Part shown: piece after piece, positions 53,132 to 61,493 of the stretch
Numbering within the stretch: position 1 is the stretch's first letter
How the letters are laid out: every line of letters begins with the position of its first letter
NCBI RefSeq assembly: GCF_013248995.1
Contig: NZ_JABRPK010000003.1
Span: 115,422-179,421 of the forward strand
Origin: Frigoribacterium sp. VKM Ac-2836
GTDB taxonomy: Bacteria; Actinomycetota; Actinomycetes; Actinomycetales; Microbacteriaceae
Reading direction: 5' to 3'
Length of the DNA stretch: 64,000 nt
Position numbers and translations under genes: made by a program
The notes under the pieces: model-generated
What the model saw: the letters and a program-made list of their open reading frames with translations, nothing else
The model's database searches: none
Told to the model about the DNA's origin: nothing

Positions 53132-54004
53132 CTACGCGCGGCCCCTGGGCGCGGGTCCGGCCGCGGCGGCGATGCGGGCGACGGCGGCCTCGTCCAGCAC
53201 GAACACCTCGTCGCCGTCCCGCCGGTCGGGCACGCGCACCGGAGTCGAGCGCACCGACCCCGTGGCCGACACCTCGACGACGGCGAAGCCCGAGCCGCGC
53301 ACGGCTCGCTCGGTGCCGACGGCCGCCAGCACGTCCGTGTCGTTCGCCACCCCGGGCGCGACCACCACGGGCACGCCCGCCAGGTGCCCGACCATGTGGT
53401 GGTGGTAGTGCCCGCCGAGGACGACGCGGACGTCCGACGCCTCGACGGCCGCGGCCAGCGCCTCCGGGTCCTGCAGGGCGAGCGACTCGTGCAGGGTCGT
53501 CGGCGCGGTGATCGGCGGGTGGTGGAGCACGAGCACGGAGCCCCGTTCGGCGGGCGTCGCCAGCTCGTCGCGCAGCCAGGCGAGCTGTTCGGGCCGCAGC
53601 AGACCGTAACCGGCCCCGGGCACCGACGTGTCGAGCCCGATCACCCGCCACCCGTCCACGTCGCGCACGAGGTCGAGGGGGCGGTCGGGGTCGCCGCCGA
53701 GCACCTCGGCGAAGCCCGCCCGCACGTCGTGGTTGCCCGGCACGAGGACGACCTCGGCGCCGGCCGCTCGCGCCCACGCGTCGGTGCGGTCGCGGAGGTG
53801 GCGGTAGGAGGCGCGGCTCCCGTCGTCCGACAGGTCACCCGACCCCACCAGCAGGCGCACCCCCTCGACGCGAGCGGCCTCGGCCAGGACGAGGTCGAGG
53901 GCCTCGCTCGTGTCGACGACTCCCTGGTGCAGGGCCCCGTCGGCGAGCAGGTGCGCGTCGCTGAGATGGACGATGCGGAGGGCTCCGGGGGGCAGGGCGT
54001 GCAT
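53132..54004 (-). CDS. Metallophosphoesterase (cyclic-nucleotide phosphodiesterase-like)
   Basis: A 290-residue calcineurin-like phosphoesterase. The metal ligands are spread over VHLSDAHLL, VGSGDLSDDGS, VPGNHDVRAGF, VLVLHHPPI and VLGGHYHHHMVGHL. This pattern matches CpdA/Icc-type phosphodiesterases. The substrate could be cAMP, a nucleotide or a phospholipid part. TAGCGT (plus-strand 54011-54016) lies 6 nt before the ATG. A repeat copy falls inside it at 53807-53816. Confidence 0.88.
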   Translation of the reverse strand: MHALPPGALRIVHLSDAHLLADGALHQGVVDTSEALDLVLAEAARVEGVRLLVGSGDLSDDGSRASYRHLRDRTDAWARAAGAEVVLVPGNHDVRAGFAEVLGGDPDRPLDLVRDVDGWRVIGLDTSVPGAGYGLLRPEQLAWLRDELATPAERGSVLVLHHPPITAPTTLHESLALQDPEALAAAVEASDVRVVLGGHYHHHMVGHLAGVPVVVAPGVANDTDVLAAVGTERAVRGSGFAVVEVSATGSVRSTPVRVPDRRDGDEVFVLDEAAVARIAAAAGPAPRGRA

Positions 54005-54010
54005 GCTGCG

Positions 54011-54016
54011 ACGCTA
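54011..54016 (-). promoter_or_regulatory. -10 box TAGCGT, leaderless start
   Basis: On the minus strand TAGCGT ends 6 nt before the ATG at 54004. Confidence 0.45.
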
Positions 54017-54020
54017 CCTC

Positions 54021-54065
54021 GTGCGGCGCGTGCCGCTCGTGCGGCTCGTGCGGCTCGTGCCGTCG
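54021..54065. repeat. Tandem 9-mer (GTGCGGCTC type), about five units
   Basis: Five near-copies of GTGCGGCTC with one or two changes, upstream of the metallophosphoesterase promoter. Confidence 0.65.
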
Positions 54066-54069
54066 TGTT

Positions 54070-54129
54070 GCACCACCGATGTGGCGTCGAACCACGCATT
54101 CGGGTGGTTCGACACCACATCGATGGTGC
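54070..54129. repeat. Three-tier palindrome with GAACCAC/GTGGTTC
   Basis: GCACCA/TGGTGC, ATGTGG/CCACAT and GTCGAACCAC/GTGGTTCGAC are nested with symmetrical bulges around an 8-nt loop. The innermost arm shares GAACCAC with the palindromes at 45517 and 46725. Confidence 0.7.
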
Positions 54130-54153
54130 GATCTCGGACGCGGCCGGGGAGGC

Positions 54154-54549
54154 TCAGCCTCGGAACTGGTCGGCGGGCGCGAGGCGGCCGTGCACGCGGC
54201 GGCCGAGCTCGGCGAACATGTCGGTGATCGTCGTCCAGTCCTCGTGCGTCGGCGAGGTCGGTTCGACGAACAGGCCGTAGAAGCGTCGGCCCCTGGTGAG
54301 CGACTCGACCAGGACGGTCTCGGAGCGGTCGAAGAACTGCGTCCCGTCCTGCTTCAGGGACGACGCCCGGACGGGTTCGCCGGTCAGGTTGCAGAAGCCT
54401 GCCGACGCCAGGGCGCGGGCGGTCTTGCGACGGGACAGCCGGGGCGGCACGGGACCGGCCTCGGCCGCGCCCAGGACCGCACGCACGTGGGCGAACACGA
54501 GCTCTTGCTCGTGGACGGGGTGCGAGGCGGAGGTCGGTGAGATCGTCAC
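54154..54549 (-). CDS. Hypothetical protein, 131 residues
   Basis: A soluble protein with a basic middle (LSRRKTARALASAGFCNLTG) and a folded-looking C-terminus (RGRRFYGLFVEPTSPTHEDW, then ITDMFAELGRRVHGRL). The start at GTG 54549 is tentative. No family is recognised. It lies between the palindrome and a GC-rich tandem repeat and has no clear operon partner. Confidence 0.5.
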   Translation of the reverse strand: MTISPTSASHPVHEQELVFAHVRAVLGAAEAGPVPPRLSRRKTARALASAGFCNLTGEPVRASSLKQDGTQFFDRSETVLVESLTRGRRFYGLFVEPTSPTHEDWTTITDMFAELGRRVHGRLAPADQFRG

Positions 54550-54681
54550 CGCATCACCGTGACAGGTCCGGGCACCGAGGGCGACGCCCAGTGCGGGGGC
54601 GGCCTGTTGGGGTGCGACCCGGACTGGGGAGCGGCGTCGGCGTGCCACCGGCCCCGCGGCGGAGTAGCCCGCGGCACCGCG

Positions 54682-54717
54682 GGCGCGGCAGGCGCGGCAG
54701 GCGCGGCAGGCGCGGCG
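54682..54717. repeat. Tandem 9-mer GGCGCGGCA, four units
   Basis: Three exact copies and one variant, in the 286-bp region between the hypothetical gene and the YchJ gene. Confidence 0.7.
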
Positions 54718-54823
54718 CGGGTGGTCGATGTCGGCAACTCCGGGCTGGTGCCGCGTCGGGGTGCCGGAGCAGGCGTGGCGCGGGCGGTCGGCAGCAGGAG
54801 CCAGGAGTTGCCGGTGCGTGCCG

Positions 54824-54829
54824 CAGAAT
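54824..54829 (+). promoter_or_regulatory. -10 box CAGAAT, leaderless YchJ start
   Basis: CAGAAT ends 6 nt before the ATG at 54836. Confidence 0.45.
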
Positions 54830-54835
54830 GGCCTG

Positions 54836-55267
54836 ATGTCTCCTGTTGCATCCGGCCCCGGCCCCGGCCCCGGCCGCGACCTCGACGACTCGGCGCGGTG
54901 CCCCTGCCTCAGCGGCGAGACCTACGGGTCGTGCTGCGGACCGGCGCATCGGGGCACGACGCCCGCCCCGACGGCGGAACGGCTGATGCGCTCGCGGTAC
55001 TCCGCGTTCGCGCTCGCGCGCGCCTCCTACCTGCTCGAGACCTGGCACCCCTCGACCCGACCGACGACCCTCGAGGTCGACCCGGCCACACGATGGTTCC
55101 GCCTCGACATCGTGCGGGCCCTCGGTGGTGGGCCCTTCGACGACGCGGGCACGGTCGAGTTCGAGGCGCATTTCCGGGACGGCGACGGGGTGGGCGTCCA
55201 GCACGAGGTCAGCCGCTTCGCCCGGGTCGACGGGCGCTGGCTCTACGTCGACGGCGTCGCGGGCTAG
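54836..55267 (+). CDS. YchJ family protein with SEC-C-like motif
   Basis: A 143-residue protein of the UPF0225/YchJ family. The N-terminal cysteine motif CPCLSGETYGSCCGP is a SEC-C-like zinc site. The rest matches the family: AERLMRSRYSAFALARASYL, LETWHPSTRP and VEFEAHFRDG, ending HEVSRFARVDGRWLYVDG. The protein is probably cytosolic and metal-binding. The biochemical role is not known. The Gly/Pro-rich first 15 residues are disordered. Confidence 0.88.
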   Translation: MSPVASGPGPGPGRDLDDSARCPCLSGETYGSCCGPAHRGTTPAPTAERLMRSRYSAFALARASYLLETWHPSTRPTTLEVDPATRWFRLDIVRALGGGPFDDAGTVEFEAHFRDGDGVGVQHEVSRFARVDGRWLYVDGVAG

Positions 55268-55317
55268 CTCCGGGGGCGGCACGACGGGAGCGGCACCGGC
55301 ATGGCGGGGTCGGGCGA

Positions 55318-55445
55318 CACGAAGAGGACGTCGGGTCCGTCGGGCCCGACGTCCTCTCCGTGACGCCGCCGGGCCACAGGGAGAGCTTCACGGGCAGGGA
55401 CCCGCGGTCCGGACGACACCGATGCAAGGCTTGCACCCTTCATCC
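55318..55445 (-). ncRNA. Candidate sRNA 2, homologous to the locus at 13228
   Basis: On the minus strand, a TAGCGT box (plus-strand 55452-55457) is followed by CCTGGA, a GGTGCAAG/CTTGCATC hairpin, then TCCCTGCCCGTGAAGCTC and a terminator with TCTTCG tail. The 18-nt block is identical to the one at 13287-13304. The hairpin has a different sequence but the same place, which looks like structural conservation. It could also be the 3' UTR of the gene at 55571. Confidence 0.45.
55324..55356. terminator. Terminator between the YchJ gene and sRNA 2
   Basis: GAGGACGTCGGG pairs with CCCGACGTCCTC around a short loop. It can serve both strands. Confidence 0.7.
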
Positions 55446-55570
55446 AGGCGAACGCTAGGCCGCAGGGGATGGTGCGGTTCAGACGTGGACGCTCCTCACA
55501 GGGTCGGGCGACGGACCCCGCGTTTCGGGGGACAGGCCGAGCCCGGTCGCGGACAGGCTGCGTCCCGTCG

Positions 55571-55930
55571 TCACGGCTCTCGGGGTCGGAGGGCGACAAC
55601 CTCGAGCGCCCGTACGATCTCGCCGACGGCCCGCTGCGCCCGGATGACGCCGACCGGGCCGCCGAGCACCGACAGGGCGGGTTCGTGCACGACGCGTGCC
55701 ACGAGCCGTGCGCGATCGTCGACGAACCACTGCACGGAGAGGGTCAGCATCTGCGCCCGCCCGGCGAACGCCCGCAGCGCCAGGGTGGACACCAGGTCGC
55801 CCCGGGTGGCCCGGGTGCTGCCGTCCGGTGCCGCCGACAGGGTGAAGCCGTGATCGACCAGGGTCCGTTCGACGAGATGTCGCGACTCGGCGTGGGGACC
55901 CTCGAGGAAGACGTCGTGCGTGCTGGCCAC
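55571..55930 (-). CDS. Hypothetical protein coupled to a GNAT gene
   Basis: A 119-residue soluble protein with a GTG start at 55930, 8 nt after the stop of the upstream acetyltransferase. It begins STHDVFLEGPHAESRHLVER and contains RATRGDLVSTLALRAFAG and VGVIRAQRAVGEIVRALEV. The composition is that of a folded alpha/beta protein. No family is recognised. It is likely cotranscribed with the GNAT gene. Confidence 0.6.
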   Translation of the reverse strand: MASTHDVFLEGPHAESRHLVERTLVDHGFTLSAAPDGSTRATRGDLVSTLALRAFAGRAQMLTLSVQWFVDDRARLVARVVHEPALSVLGGPVGVIRAQRAVGEIVRALEVVALRPREP

Positions 55931-55938
55931 CGCCGCGC

Positions 55939-56451
55939 TCAGCGCAGCGGCGCGAGCATCTCGAGCTCGCGTGCCGTCGGATCGAGGGCGTAGGCGTTCG
56001 TGTGGCCGGTCGGCTCGTAGCCGCGTCGACGGTAGAACGCGACGGCCCGCTCGTTCTGCTCGTGGACGTGCAGTCGCAGGACGTCGCCCTCGGTCGCGGC
56101 CCAGGCCTCGACGCCGTCGAGCAGCAGGTCGGCGACCCCGGCCGACCGCCCACGGTGCGACGGTGCGACGTAGACGCCGACCAGCATCGGCTGGCCCGGC
56201 GCCTGCAGGAATCCGCCCATCGAGCCGACCCACTCGCCCGTGCCGTCGTCGATCGCGACCAGCGAGGTGCCGTGCTCGGCTTGGCCGCGGGCGGCACGCA
56301 TCCGCCACTCGGGCTCGGCGTGGCGCCGTGCGACGGCGAGGGTCTCGCCGTAGGCGATCGGGGTGTCGGCGAGCATCGCGAGGCGCAGGTCGCGGACGCG
56401 CTGCCAGTCGTCGGCGGTCGTGCGGCGGACGGTCACGGGTCGTGCGGGCAT
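55939..56451 (-). CDS. GNAT-family N-acetyltransferase
   Basis: A 170-residue acetyltransferase. The acetyl-CoA site is VGVYVAPSHRGRSAGVADLLL, followed by LHVHEQNERAVAFYRRRGY, which is a classic motif B of the fold. The N-terminal VTVRRTTADDWQRVRDLRLA matches GNAT helix 1. The substrate is unknown. The ATG at 56451 is chosen over 56469 since no ribosome site precedes the longer form. It is the first gene of a pair with the hypothetical gene. Confidence 0.87.
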   Translation of the reverse strand: MPARPVTVRRTTADDWQRVRDLRLAMLADTPIAYGETLAVARRHAEPEWRMRAARGQAEHGTSLVAIDDGTGEWVGSMGGFLQAPGQPMLVGVYVAPSHRGRSAGVADLLLDGVEAWAATEGDVLRLHVHEQNERAVAFYRRRGYEPTGHTNAYALDPTARELEMLAPLR

Positions 56452-56534
56452 GCCGTCACCCTGCCACACGGCGGCACGAGCCGAGGGCAGGAGGCGCGGG
56501 TCGCGTCACGACATCGCGTCCCGCCCCGGGGGCG

Positions 56535-57413
56535 TCACGTGCGGAGGGCACGGGGCGCATCCGCGTCGGCCCGCGCCACGGGTGCGGGGCCGAGCCGCTG
56601 CTCGGGGCGGGCCGGCGAGATCAGTGTCGCGCGCCTCCCGCGAGCGTCGGGTCCGGTGTCGGCGCCGAGCACCTGCAGGCGTCCCGGTGTGCGGTCGCGC
56701 AGCGCCGCCGTCCAGGCGCAGACCAGGGCGTCGAGCAGGTCCTCGCGGTGCTTGTAGGCCCGGTCGACGAGCGGCGACGGTTCGTCGACGAGCATCGCCG
56801 ACACGGGGTGCGAGCCGAGCCGCAGCGGCACCTCGGCCCCGGCCAGGCCGGCCAACCGGCGGAGCAGCTCGTCGCAGGCCGCCGCCCGCGCCTCGCGCCG
56901 CGCCTCCTTCGGCAGGGTGAGGTCGGGTCGCTTGTAGCGCGGACGCTTGTCGTCGTAGCCGAGTTCGGCCATGCCGACGAGTGTCGTGTACGGGTAGCAC
57001 TCGAAATGTCCGACCGCCTCGGCGGGCAGCGGCACGACACCGTCGTCGTAGATGCCGCCGGCACGCTCGAGCCGCTCGCCGAGGGTGCGTCCGCCGAGCC
57101 AGGGCAGGGAGGCGCTGCTGGCGTTGGCCGACACGTGCCAGCGACCGTAGGCGCGCGCCACGAGCCGCTCGCTCGCCCGCATCCCCGTCGCGTTCGGCAC
57201 GAGCACGGGGGCGTCCACCGCCACGACCGAGCCGGGCGTCGACCAGCGCAGGACCCAGGCCTCGACCTCGTCGACCCCGCGTGCCCAGCCGGCGTCGAGC
57301 ACCGTGCCGTCGGCGTCGATCACGGCGAGGCCGGTCTCGTTCGCCGGGCGGGCGGGCGTGGAGTCGCGCCAGGCGAGGTCGACGCCGAGATAGCGGGGTC
57401 GGGGTGTGCTCAC
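56535..57413 (-). CDS. DUF429 protein (RNase H-like fold)
   Basis: A 292-residue DUF429 protein. The first strand YLGVDLAWRD and the second acidic segment VVAVDAPVLVPN lie in positions typical of RNase H-like folds. Further conserved blocks are ECYPYTTLVGM, RYKRPDLTLPKEARREAR and YKHREDLLDALVCAWTA. The function is unknown. TACGGT lies 6 nt before the GTG. It is divergent from the VIT1 fusion with only 33 bp between start codons. Confidence 0.83.
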   Translation of the reverse strand: MSTPRPRYLGVDLAWRDSTPARPANETGLAVIDADGTVLDAGWARGVDEVEAWVLRWSTPGSVVAVDAPVLVPNATGMRASERLVARAYGRWHVSANASSASLPWLGGRTLGERLERAGGIYDDGVVPLPAEAVGHFECYPYTTLVGMAELGYDDKRPRYKRPDLTLPKEARREARAAACDELLRRLAGLAGAEVPLRLGSHPVSAMLVDEPSPLVDRAYKHREDLLDALVCAWTAALRDRTPGRLQVLGADTGPDARGRRATLISPARPEQRLGPAPVARADADAPRALRT

Positions 57414-57419
57414 CGCTCG

Positions 57420-57440
57420 ACCGTACTCGCGCCCGATACT
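57420..57440. promoter_or_regulatory. Back-to-back -10 boxes for two leaderless genes
   Basis: TACGGT (minus, 57420-57425) and GATACT (plus, 57435-57440) each lie 6 nt before their start codons. The -35 regions must overlap the opposing genes. Confidence 0.5.
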
Positions 57441-57446
57441 GTCCCC

Positions 57447-58610
57447 ATGCCCACCAGCACGCGCACGAGCACCCGGACCCCGGCCGACCTGCGCCGATGG
57501 CGTCGCTACCTCGCCGACGAACGGGCCGAGGAGTCGACCTACCGTGACCTCGCCCGCCGCCGCGACGGCGAGGAGCGCGCGATCCTGCTCGCCCTGGCCG
57601 ACGCCGAGGGCCGCCACGCGCAGCACTGGGTCGACCTGCTCGGCGCCGACGTCGGGCGTCCGGCCCGCACCGACCTGCGCACCCGCGTGCTCGGCGTGCT
57701 GGCCCGGCGGTTCGGCTCGATCTTCGTGCTCGCGCTCGTGCAGAGCGCCGAGGCGCGGTCGCCCTACGCGACCGACGTCGACGCCACCGACGCGATGGCC
57801 GCCGACGAACGCATCCATGGCGAGGTGGTGCGCGGCCTGGCCGAACGGGGTCGCAACCGGCTGTCGGGGTCGTTCCGGGCCGCCGTGTTCGGGGCGAACG
57901 ACGGGCTCGTCAGCAACCTCGCGCTCGTGCTCGGCATCAGCGCCTCCGGTGTGGCGAACCACGTGGTGCTGCTGACCGGGCTCTCGGGTCTGCTCGCCGG
58001 GGCCCTGTCGATGGGCGCGGGCGAGTACGTCTCGGTGCGGTCGCAGCGCGAGCTGCTCGACGCCTCGACACCCGACCCGACGGCGAGGCAGGTGCTGCCC
58101 GACCTCGACGTCGACGCGAACGAGCTGGCCCTCGTGTACCGGGCACGGGGCATGTCGCCGGACGAGGCCGAGGCCCATGCGCGGCAGGTGCTCGCGGGTG
58201 CGGGGCGAGGTGCCTCGTCGCCGAGCGCGCCTCCTGCCGGTGCGGCGCCGGGCGCCGCCACGGGCGGCTGGGCGGACGCCCCGGGCGAGGAGGCGCGCTC
58301 GGCCGACGAACCCGCCACCCACGAGACGCTCGGCACGGCGTTCGGCGCTGCCGCTTCGAGCTTCTGCTTCTTCGCGTCCGGGGCCGTGATCGCCGTGCTG
58401 CCCTACCTGTTCGGTCTGTCCGGGCTCGCGGCCGTGGTCGTGGCCTCGGCCCTGGTCGGCGTCGCGCTGCTCGGCACGGGTGCCGTGGTCGGTCTGCTGT
58501 CGGGGGCGAGCCCGGTCAAGCGGGCCCTGCGGCAGCTGGGCATCGGGTTCGGGGCGGCCGCCGTGACGTACCTGCTCGGGCTGCTGTTCGGGACGGGCGC
58601 CGCGGGTTGA
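57447..58610 (+). CDS. Ferritin-like/VIT1 (CCC1) fusion transporter
   Basis: A 387-residue membrane protein. The N-terminal 150 residues (RRYLADERAEESTYRDLARR, and EGRHAQHWVDLLG) form a ferritin-like di-iron domain. The C-terminal part is a VIT1/CCC1 iron or manganese transporter with FGANDGLVSNLALVLGISAS, SMGAGEYVSVRSQREL and five helices. Such fusions export Fe(II) or Mn(II). An Ala/Pro/Gly insert of about 45 residues lies between helices 2 and 3. The promoter is divergent with DUF429. Confidence 0.88.
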   Translation: MPTSTRTSTRTPADLRRWRRYLADERAEESTYRDLARRRDGEERAILLALADAEGRHAQHWVDLLGADVGRPARTDLRTRVLGVLARRFGSIFVLALVQSAEARSPYATDVDATDAMAADERIHGEVVRGLAERGRNRLSGSFRAAVFGANDGLVSNLALVLGISASGVANHVVLLTGLSGLLAGALSMGAGEYVSVRSQRELLDASTPDPTARQVLPDLDVDANELALVYRARGMSPDEAEAHARQVLAGAGRGASSPSAPPAGAAPGAATGGWADAPGEEARSADEPATHETLGTAFGAAASSFCFFASGAVIAVLPYLFGLSGLAAVVVASALVGVALLGTGAVVGLLSGASPVKRALRQLGIGFGAAAVTYLLGLLFGTGAAG

Positions 58611-58627
58611 GCCGGTCGGTGGAGGGC

Positions 58628-59488
58628 TCAGGCCTTGCGGTCGAGTTTCCAGGCGATCCAGCACGTGACGAGGACGACGCCGGCCGCGGCCAGCCGCGCT
58701 CCCATCAGTACCCCTTGCCCGGTCGACGTCGTGAGGCTCATGTCGGCACCGATGCCGATGCTCCAGATCGCGCCGGACAAGGTGAGGCAGACGACCAGGG
58801 CGAGGCCGAGCACCACCGAGGTCGCACCGTGGGATCGCGGCCCGACGTCGTCACGACCGCGGGGGTCGCGCGAGAGGCGCGCGGCGGCGATGCGCACGAG
58901 TCCGAGCCAGAGGAGTGCCACGGCGCAGGCCCCGACGACGTCGCTGCAGCGGTGCCAGCCGAAGGCCACGGTCTGTTCGGCGACGACGGCCGCGAAGGCA
59001 GCGCCGACCATGTAGAAGAGCGGTCGGGCGTGCCGGCCGAAGGTGGTCATGATGGCCAGGACGGCGGCGACGGCGACCGTGACGTGCCCGCTGGGGAAGC
59101 TGTTGCCGTAGATCTCGCCGGTGAGCTCGGGGCGCGGAGCGAGTTGCTTGAGCAGCTGCGTCGTGATCGTGGCCCCCACGATCAGGACGCCCGCCTGCAC
59201 GGCCGAGCCGGGCCGGCGGCGCAGGAACGCGACGACCATCGTGAGGGCGACGACCAGCAGCACGGCCGGCGGCGAGATGGCGTCCAGCGCGACACCCGAC
59301 TGCAGCAAGGTCGTGCCGTCGACCGACCGGAGGATGCTGTCCTCGATCGACTGGCCGGTCTCGGTCAGGACGGCGATCGTGTAGACCCCCGCCAGCACCA
59401 CGACCGAGGCCGACGAGGCGACGACCCAGCGACCCGTGACCCGTCGGCGGACGGCCGGGGTCGTCGAGAGGGCGGGGTGAGGGGTCAC
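58628..59488 (-). CDS. PAP2-family phosphatase
   Basis: A 286-residue membrane phosphatase with six helices. The three catalytic motifs are in order: KQLAPRP, GNSFPSGHVTVAVAAV and VAFGWHRCSDVVGA. PAP2 enzymes dephosphorylate lipid phosphates such as undecaprenyl pyrophosphate or phosphatidate. The GTG start at 59488 is supported by TTAGCT 6 nt upstream. It converges on the VIT1 gene with 17 bp between stops. Confidence 0.88.
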   Translation of the reverse strand: MTPHPALSTTPAVRRRVTGRWVVASSASVVVLAGVYTIAVLTETGQSIEDSILRSVDGTTLLQSGVALDAISPPAVLLVVALTMVVAFLRRRPGSAVQAGVLIVGATITTQLLKQLAPRPELTGEIYGNSFPSGHVTVAVAAVLAIMTTFGRHARPLFYMVGAAFAAVVAEQTVAFGWHRCSDVVGACAVALLWLGLVRIAAARLSRDPRGRDDVGPRSHGATSVVLGLALVVCLTLSGAIWSIGIGADMSLTTSTGQGVLMGARLAAAGVVLVTCWIAWKLDRKA

Positions 59489-59560
59489 CGGACGAGCTAA
59501 CTACACGGCGCCTGGAAACCGGCTCGGTCCGACCTGCCGATGCGCCGGGGTGGTCCGGAC

Positions 59561-60886
59561 TCACAGCGCGGGTGCAGGTGGCCGGTCGACCGAGGGGGTC
59601 GTGCGCTCCATCTGACGCCAGGCCCCGCCGGTGAGCGGGGCGAGCGTGACGGTCGTGTAGACCGCGGCGACGATGCCGAACGCGAGGGCCAGTCCGATCG
59701 TGTCGGCGGCGACGCCGCCGAGCAGGGCACCGAACGGGATGCCGGCCCAGGCTCCGGCGTTGACCAGCCCGAAGACCCGCCCGCGGAGGTGCTCGGGGGT
59801 GCGTTCGAGTTGCACGGTGCCGAGGATGGGGTTGAGGGCTCCGGCGGCCAGTCCCGAGAGCGCGGTCGCGGCGACCAGCGCCGGCAGCGGTGCCCCGAGG
59901 GCGAAGGCGAGGCTCGACGGGCCGCCGGCGAGCGTGAAGCAGATGACGAAGGTGACCCGCCGCGGCACTCGGTGGGCGACGAAGCCGAAGACCACGTTGC
60001 CGGCCAGGGCGCAGCCGCCCATGGTGGCGACGAGCAGTCCCAAGGCGGCCGCGCCTCCCAGTCGATCGTTCGCGTAGAGGGGCAGCAGCGTGGACCCGCG
60101 AGCGGCGTCGAGCAGGTTCGTGACCAGCACGAGCGCGACGATCAGCCGCATCAGCGGGTCGCGCAGGACGAACCGGGCGCCCTCGGCCAGGTCGGCCCGG
60201 TAGGAGGCGCGGGCGGGCTCGGCATCGTCGCTCGGCTCTGTCGGGTGGTCGTCTCTCGAATTCTGTGATCCGGTACGTACCGGATCGGGCGCGGGGACGA
60301 AGGCCCGGGTGAGGCTCGCCGAGACGGCGAAGGTGGCCGCGTTGACGAACAGCGAGGCGATCGGGCCGACGGCGGCGACGAGCAGCCCGGCGATCGAGGC
60401 TCCGATCATCTTGGCGAAGCGTTCGGACCCGTCGAGCAGGCCGACGCTGCGTTCGATCCGCACCCCGGCGCGCTCGGTCAGCCCGGGCAGCATCACCCGG
60501 CGGGCCGTCTGCCCCGGGGTGTCGAGCAGCCCGCCGACGAAGACGAGCGAGAGCAGGGCCCAGAACGGCAGTCCGACGGTCAGGGCGAGCACGGGCATCG
60601 CGAGGACGGAGGCGCCGCTCACCAGGTCGGCCACGATCGCGGCCCGGCGGTGCCCGACCCGGTCGACGACGACGCCGCCGAGCGGTCCGCCGATGATCAC
60701 CGGTGCCGTCGCGAACGCGGCCGCGAGGCCGACCTCCGCTCCTGATCCGCCGAGGCCCAGGACGTAGAAGGGCACGGCGAAGGCCGTCACGACGTTGCCG
60801 GTCTGCGAGATCGCGTGGGCGGCGACCAGCGCGGACAGGGCGACCCGCGCCTCCTCGGGTCGTCTGATCTCGCCCATGGTCCGCAC
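59561..60886 (-). CDS. MFS transporter in an operon with an ArsR regulator
   Basis: A 441-residue MFS permease. The loop motif GGVVVDRVGHRRAAIVADLV is visible, and TERAGVRIERSVGLLDGSERFAK is the MFS_3-like amphipathic segment. A long charged loop (about residues 208-238) separates the two halves. It begins immediately after the stop of the ArsR gene (TGAGTG). It is most likely an efflux pump under that regulator. The cargo is unknown. Confidence 0.85.
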   Translation of the reverse strand: MRTMGEIRRPEEARVALSALVAAHAISQTGNVVTAFAVPFYVLGLGGSGAEVGLAAAFATAPVIIGGPLGGVVVDRVGHRRAAIVADLVSGASVLAMPVLALTVGLPFWALLSLVFVGGLLDTPGQTARRVMLPGLTERAGVRIERSVGLLDGSERFAKMIGASIAGLLVAAVGPIASLFVNAATFAVSASLTRAFVPAPDPVRTGSQNSRDDHPTEPSDDAEPARASYRADLAEGARFVLRDPLMRLIVALVLVTNLLDAARGSTLLPLYANDRLGGAAALGLLVATMGGCALAGNVVFGFVAHRVPRRVTFVICFTLAGGPSSLAFALGAPLPALVAATALSGLAAGALNPILGTVQLERTPEHLRGRVFGLVNAGAWAGIPFGALLGGVAADTIGLALAFGIVAAVYTTVTLAPLTGGAWRQMERTTPSVDRPPAPAL

Positions 60887-61474
60887 TCAGGGCCGGCGGT
60901 AGGCCTGGTAGACGAGCACGACGGGCTCGGCCCCGTCGTCGAGCGTCGGGTCGTGGGCGTCGCTGACGCCGAGCCAGCGCTCGACGACGCCCTCGAGGTC
61001 GCGGCGCAGGTCGGCGAGCTCGGTCGCGGTGAGGCGCAGGCTGCGGTCGCCGCTCGCGCCGGCCTCCACCCACTCGCGGGGCAGCGTGGGCGTCGCGTCG
61101 ACGTACTCGCCGAAGCGGGCGGCGTAGGCCTGGCCGATCGACTTCTGCAGGGCGGACGACGCGGCGAGGCGGTCGGGATCGTCGAGCAGTTCGGCGGGCT
61201 CCCAGCTGGTGAGCTGCGCGGTGGCCTGCCACCAGCGTTCACGCCGATCGGTGGTCCGGGGCTCGGCCGGGCCGATCAGGTCGATCGAGGCGAGCTTCGA
61301 CAGGTGGTAGCTGATCGTGCCCGGGGCCTCGTCGACGGCGTCGCCGAGCTGGGCGGCCGTCTGCGGCCCGCGCTCGCGCATCAGCCCGAGGAGGCGCAAC
61401 CGGGTCGGGTGGGCCAGCACGCGCATCGAGGCGGCGTCGGTGAGCGTACTGCGGGAGGTCTCGCGCGGGGTCAT
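60887..61474 (-). CDS. ArsR-type HTH transcriptional regulator
   Basis: A 195-residue regulator. The winged helix is AHPTRLRLLGLMRERGPQTAAQLG followed by VDEAPGTISYHLSKL. The C-terminal domain (RERWWQATAQLTSW, PREWVEAGASGDRSL) is of the kind seen in HTH_20 regulators of MFS genes. TAGGGT (plus-strand 61482-61487) lies 7 nt before the ATG. Two CAA-N6-TTG dyads just upstream are likely operators. It leads an operon with the MFS gene. Confidence 0.87.
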   Translation of the reverse strand: MTPRETSRSTLTDAASMRVLAHPTRLRLLGLMRERGPQTAAQLGDAVDEAPGTISYHLSKLASIDLIGPAEPRTTDRRERWWQATAQLTSWEPAELLDDPDRLAASSALQKSIGQAYAARFGEYVDATPTLPREWVEAGASGDRSLRLTATELADLRRDLEGVVERWLGVSDAHDPTLDDGAEPVVLVYQAYRRP

Positions 61475-61481
61475 GCGGTCG

Positions 61482-61487
61482 ACCCTA
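61482..61487 (-). promoter_or_regulatory. -10 box TAGGGT, leaderless ArsR start
   Basis: On the minus strand TAGGGT ends 7 nt before the ATG at 61474. Confidence 0.45.
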
Positions 61488-61493
61488 GATGCA

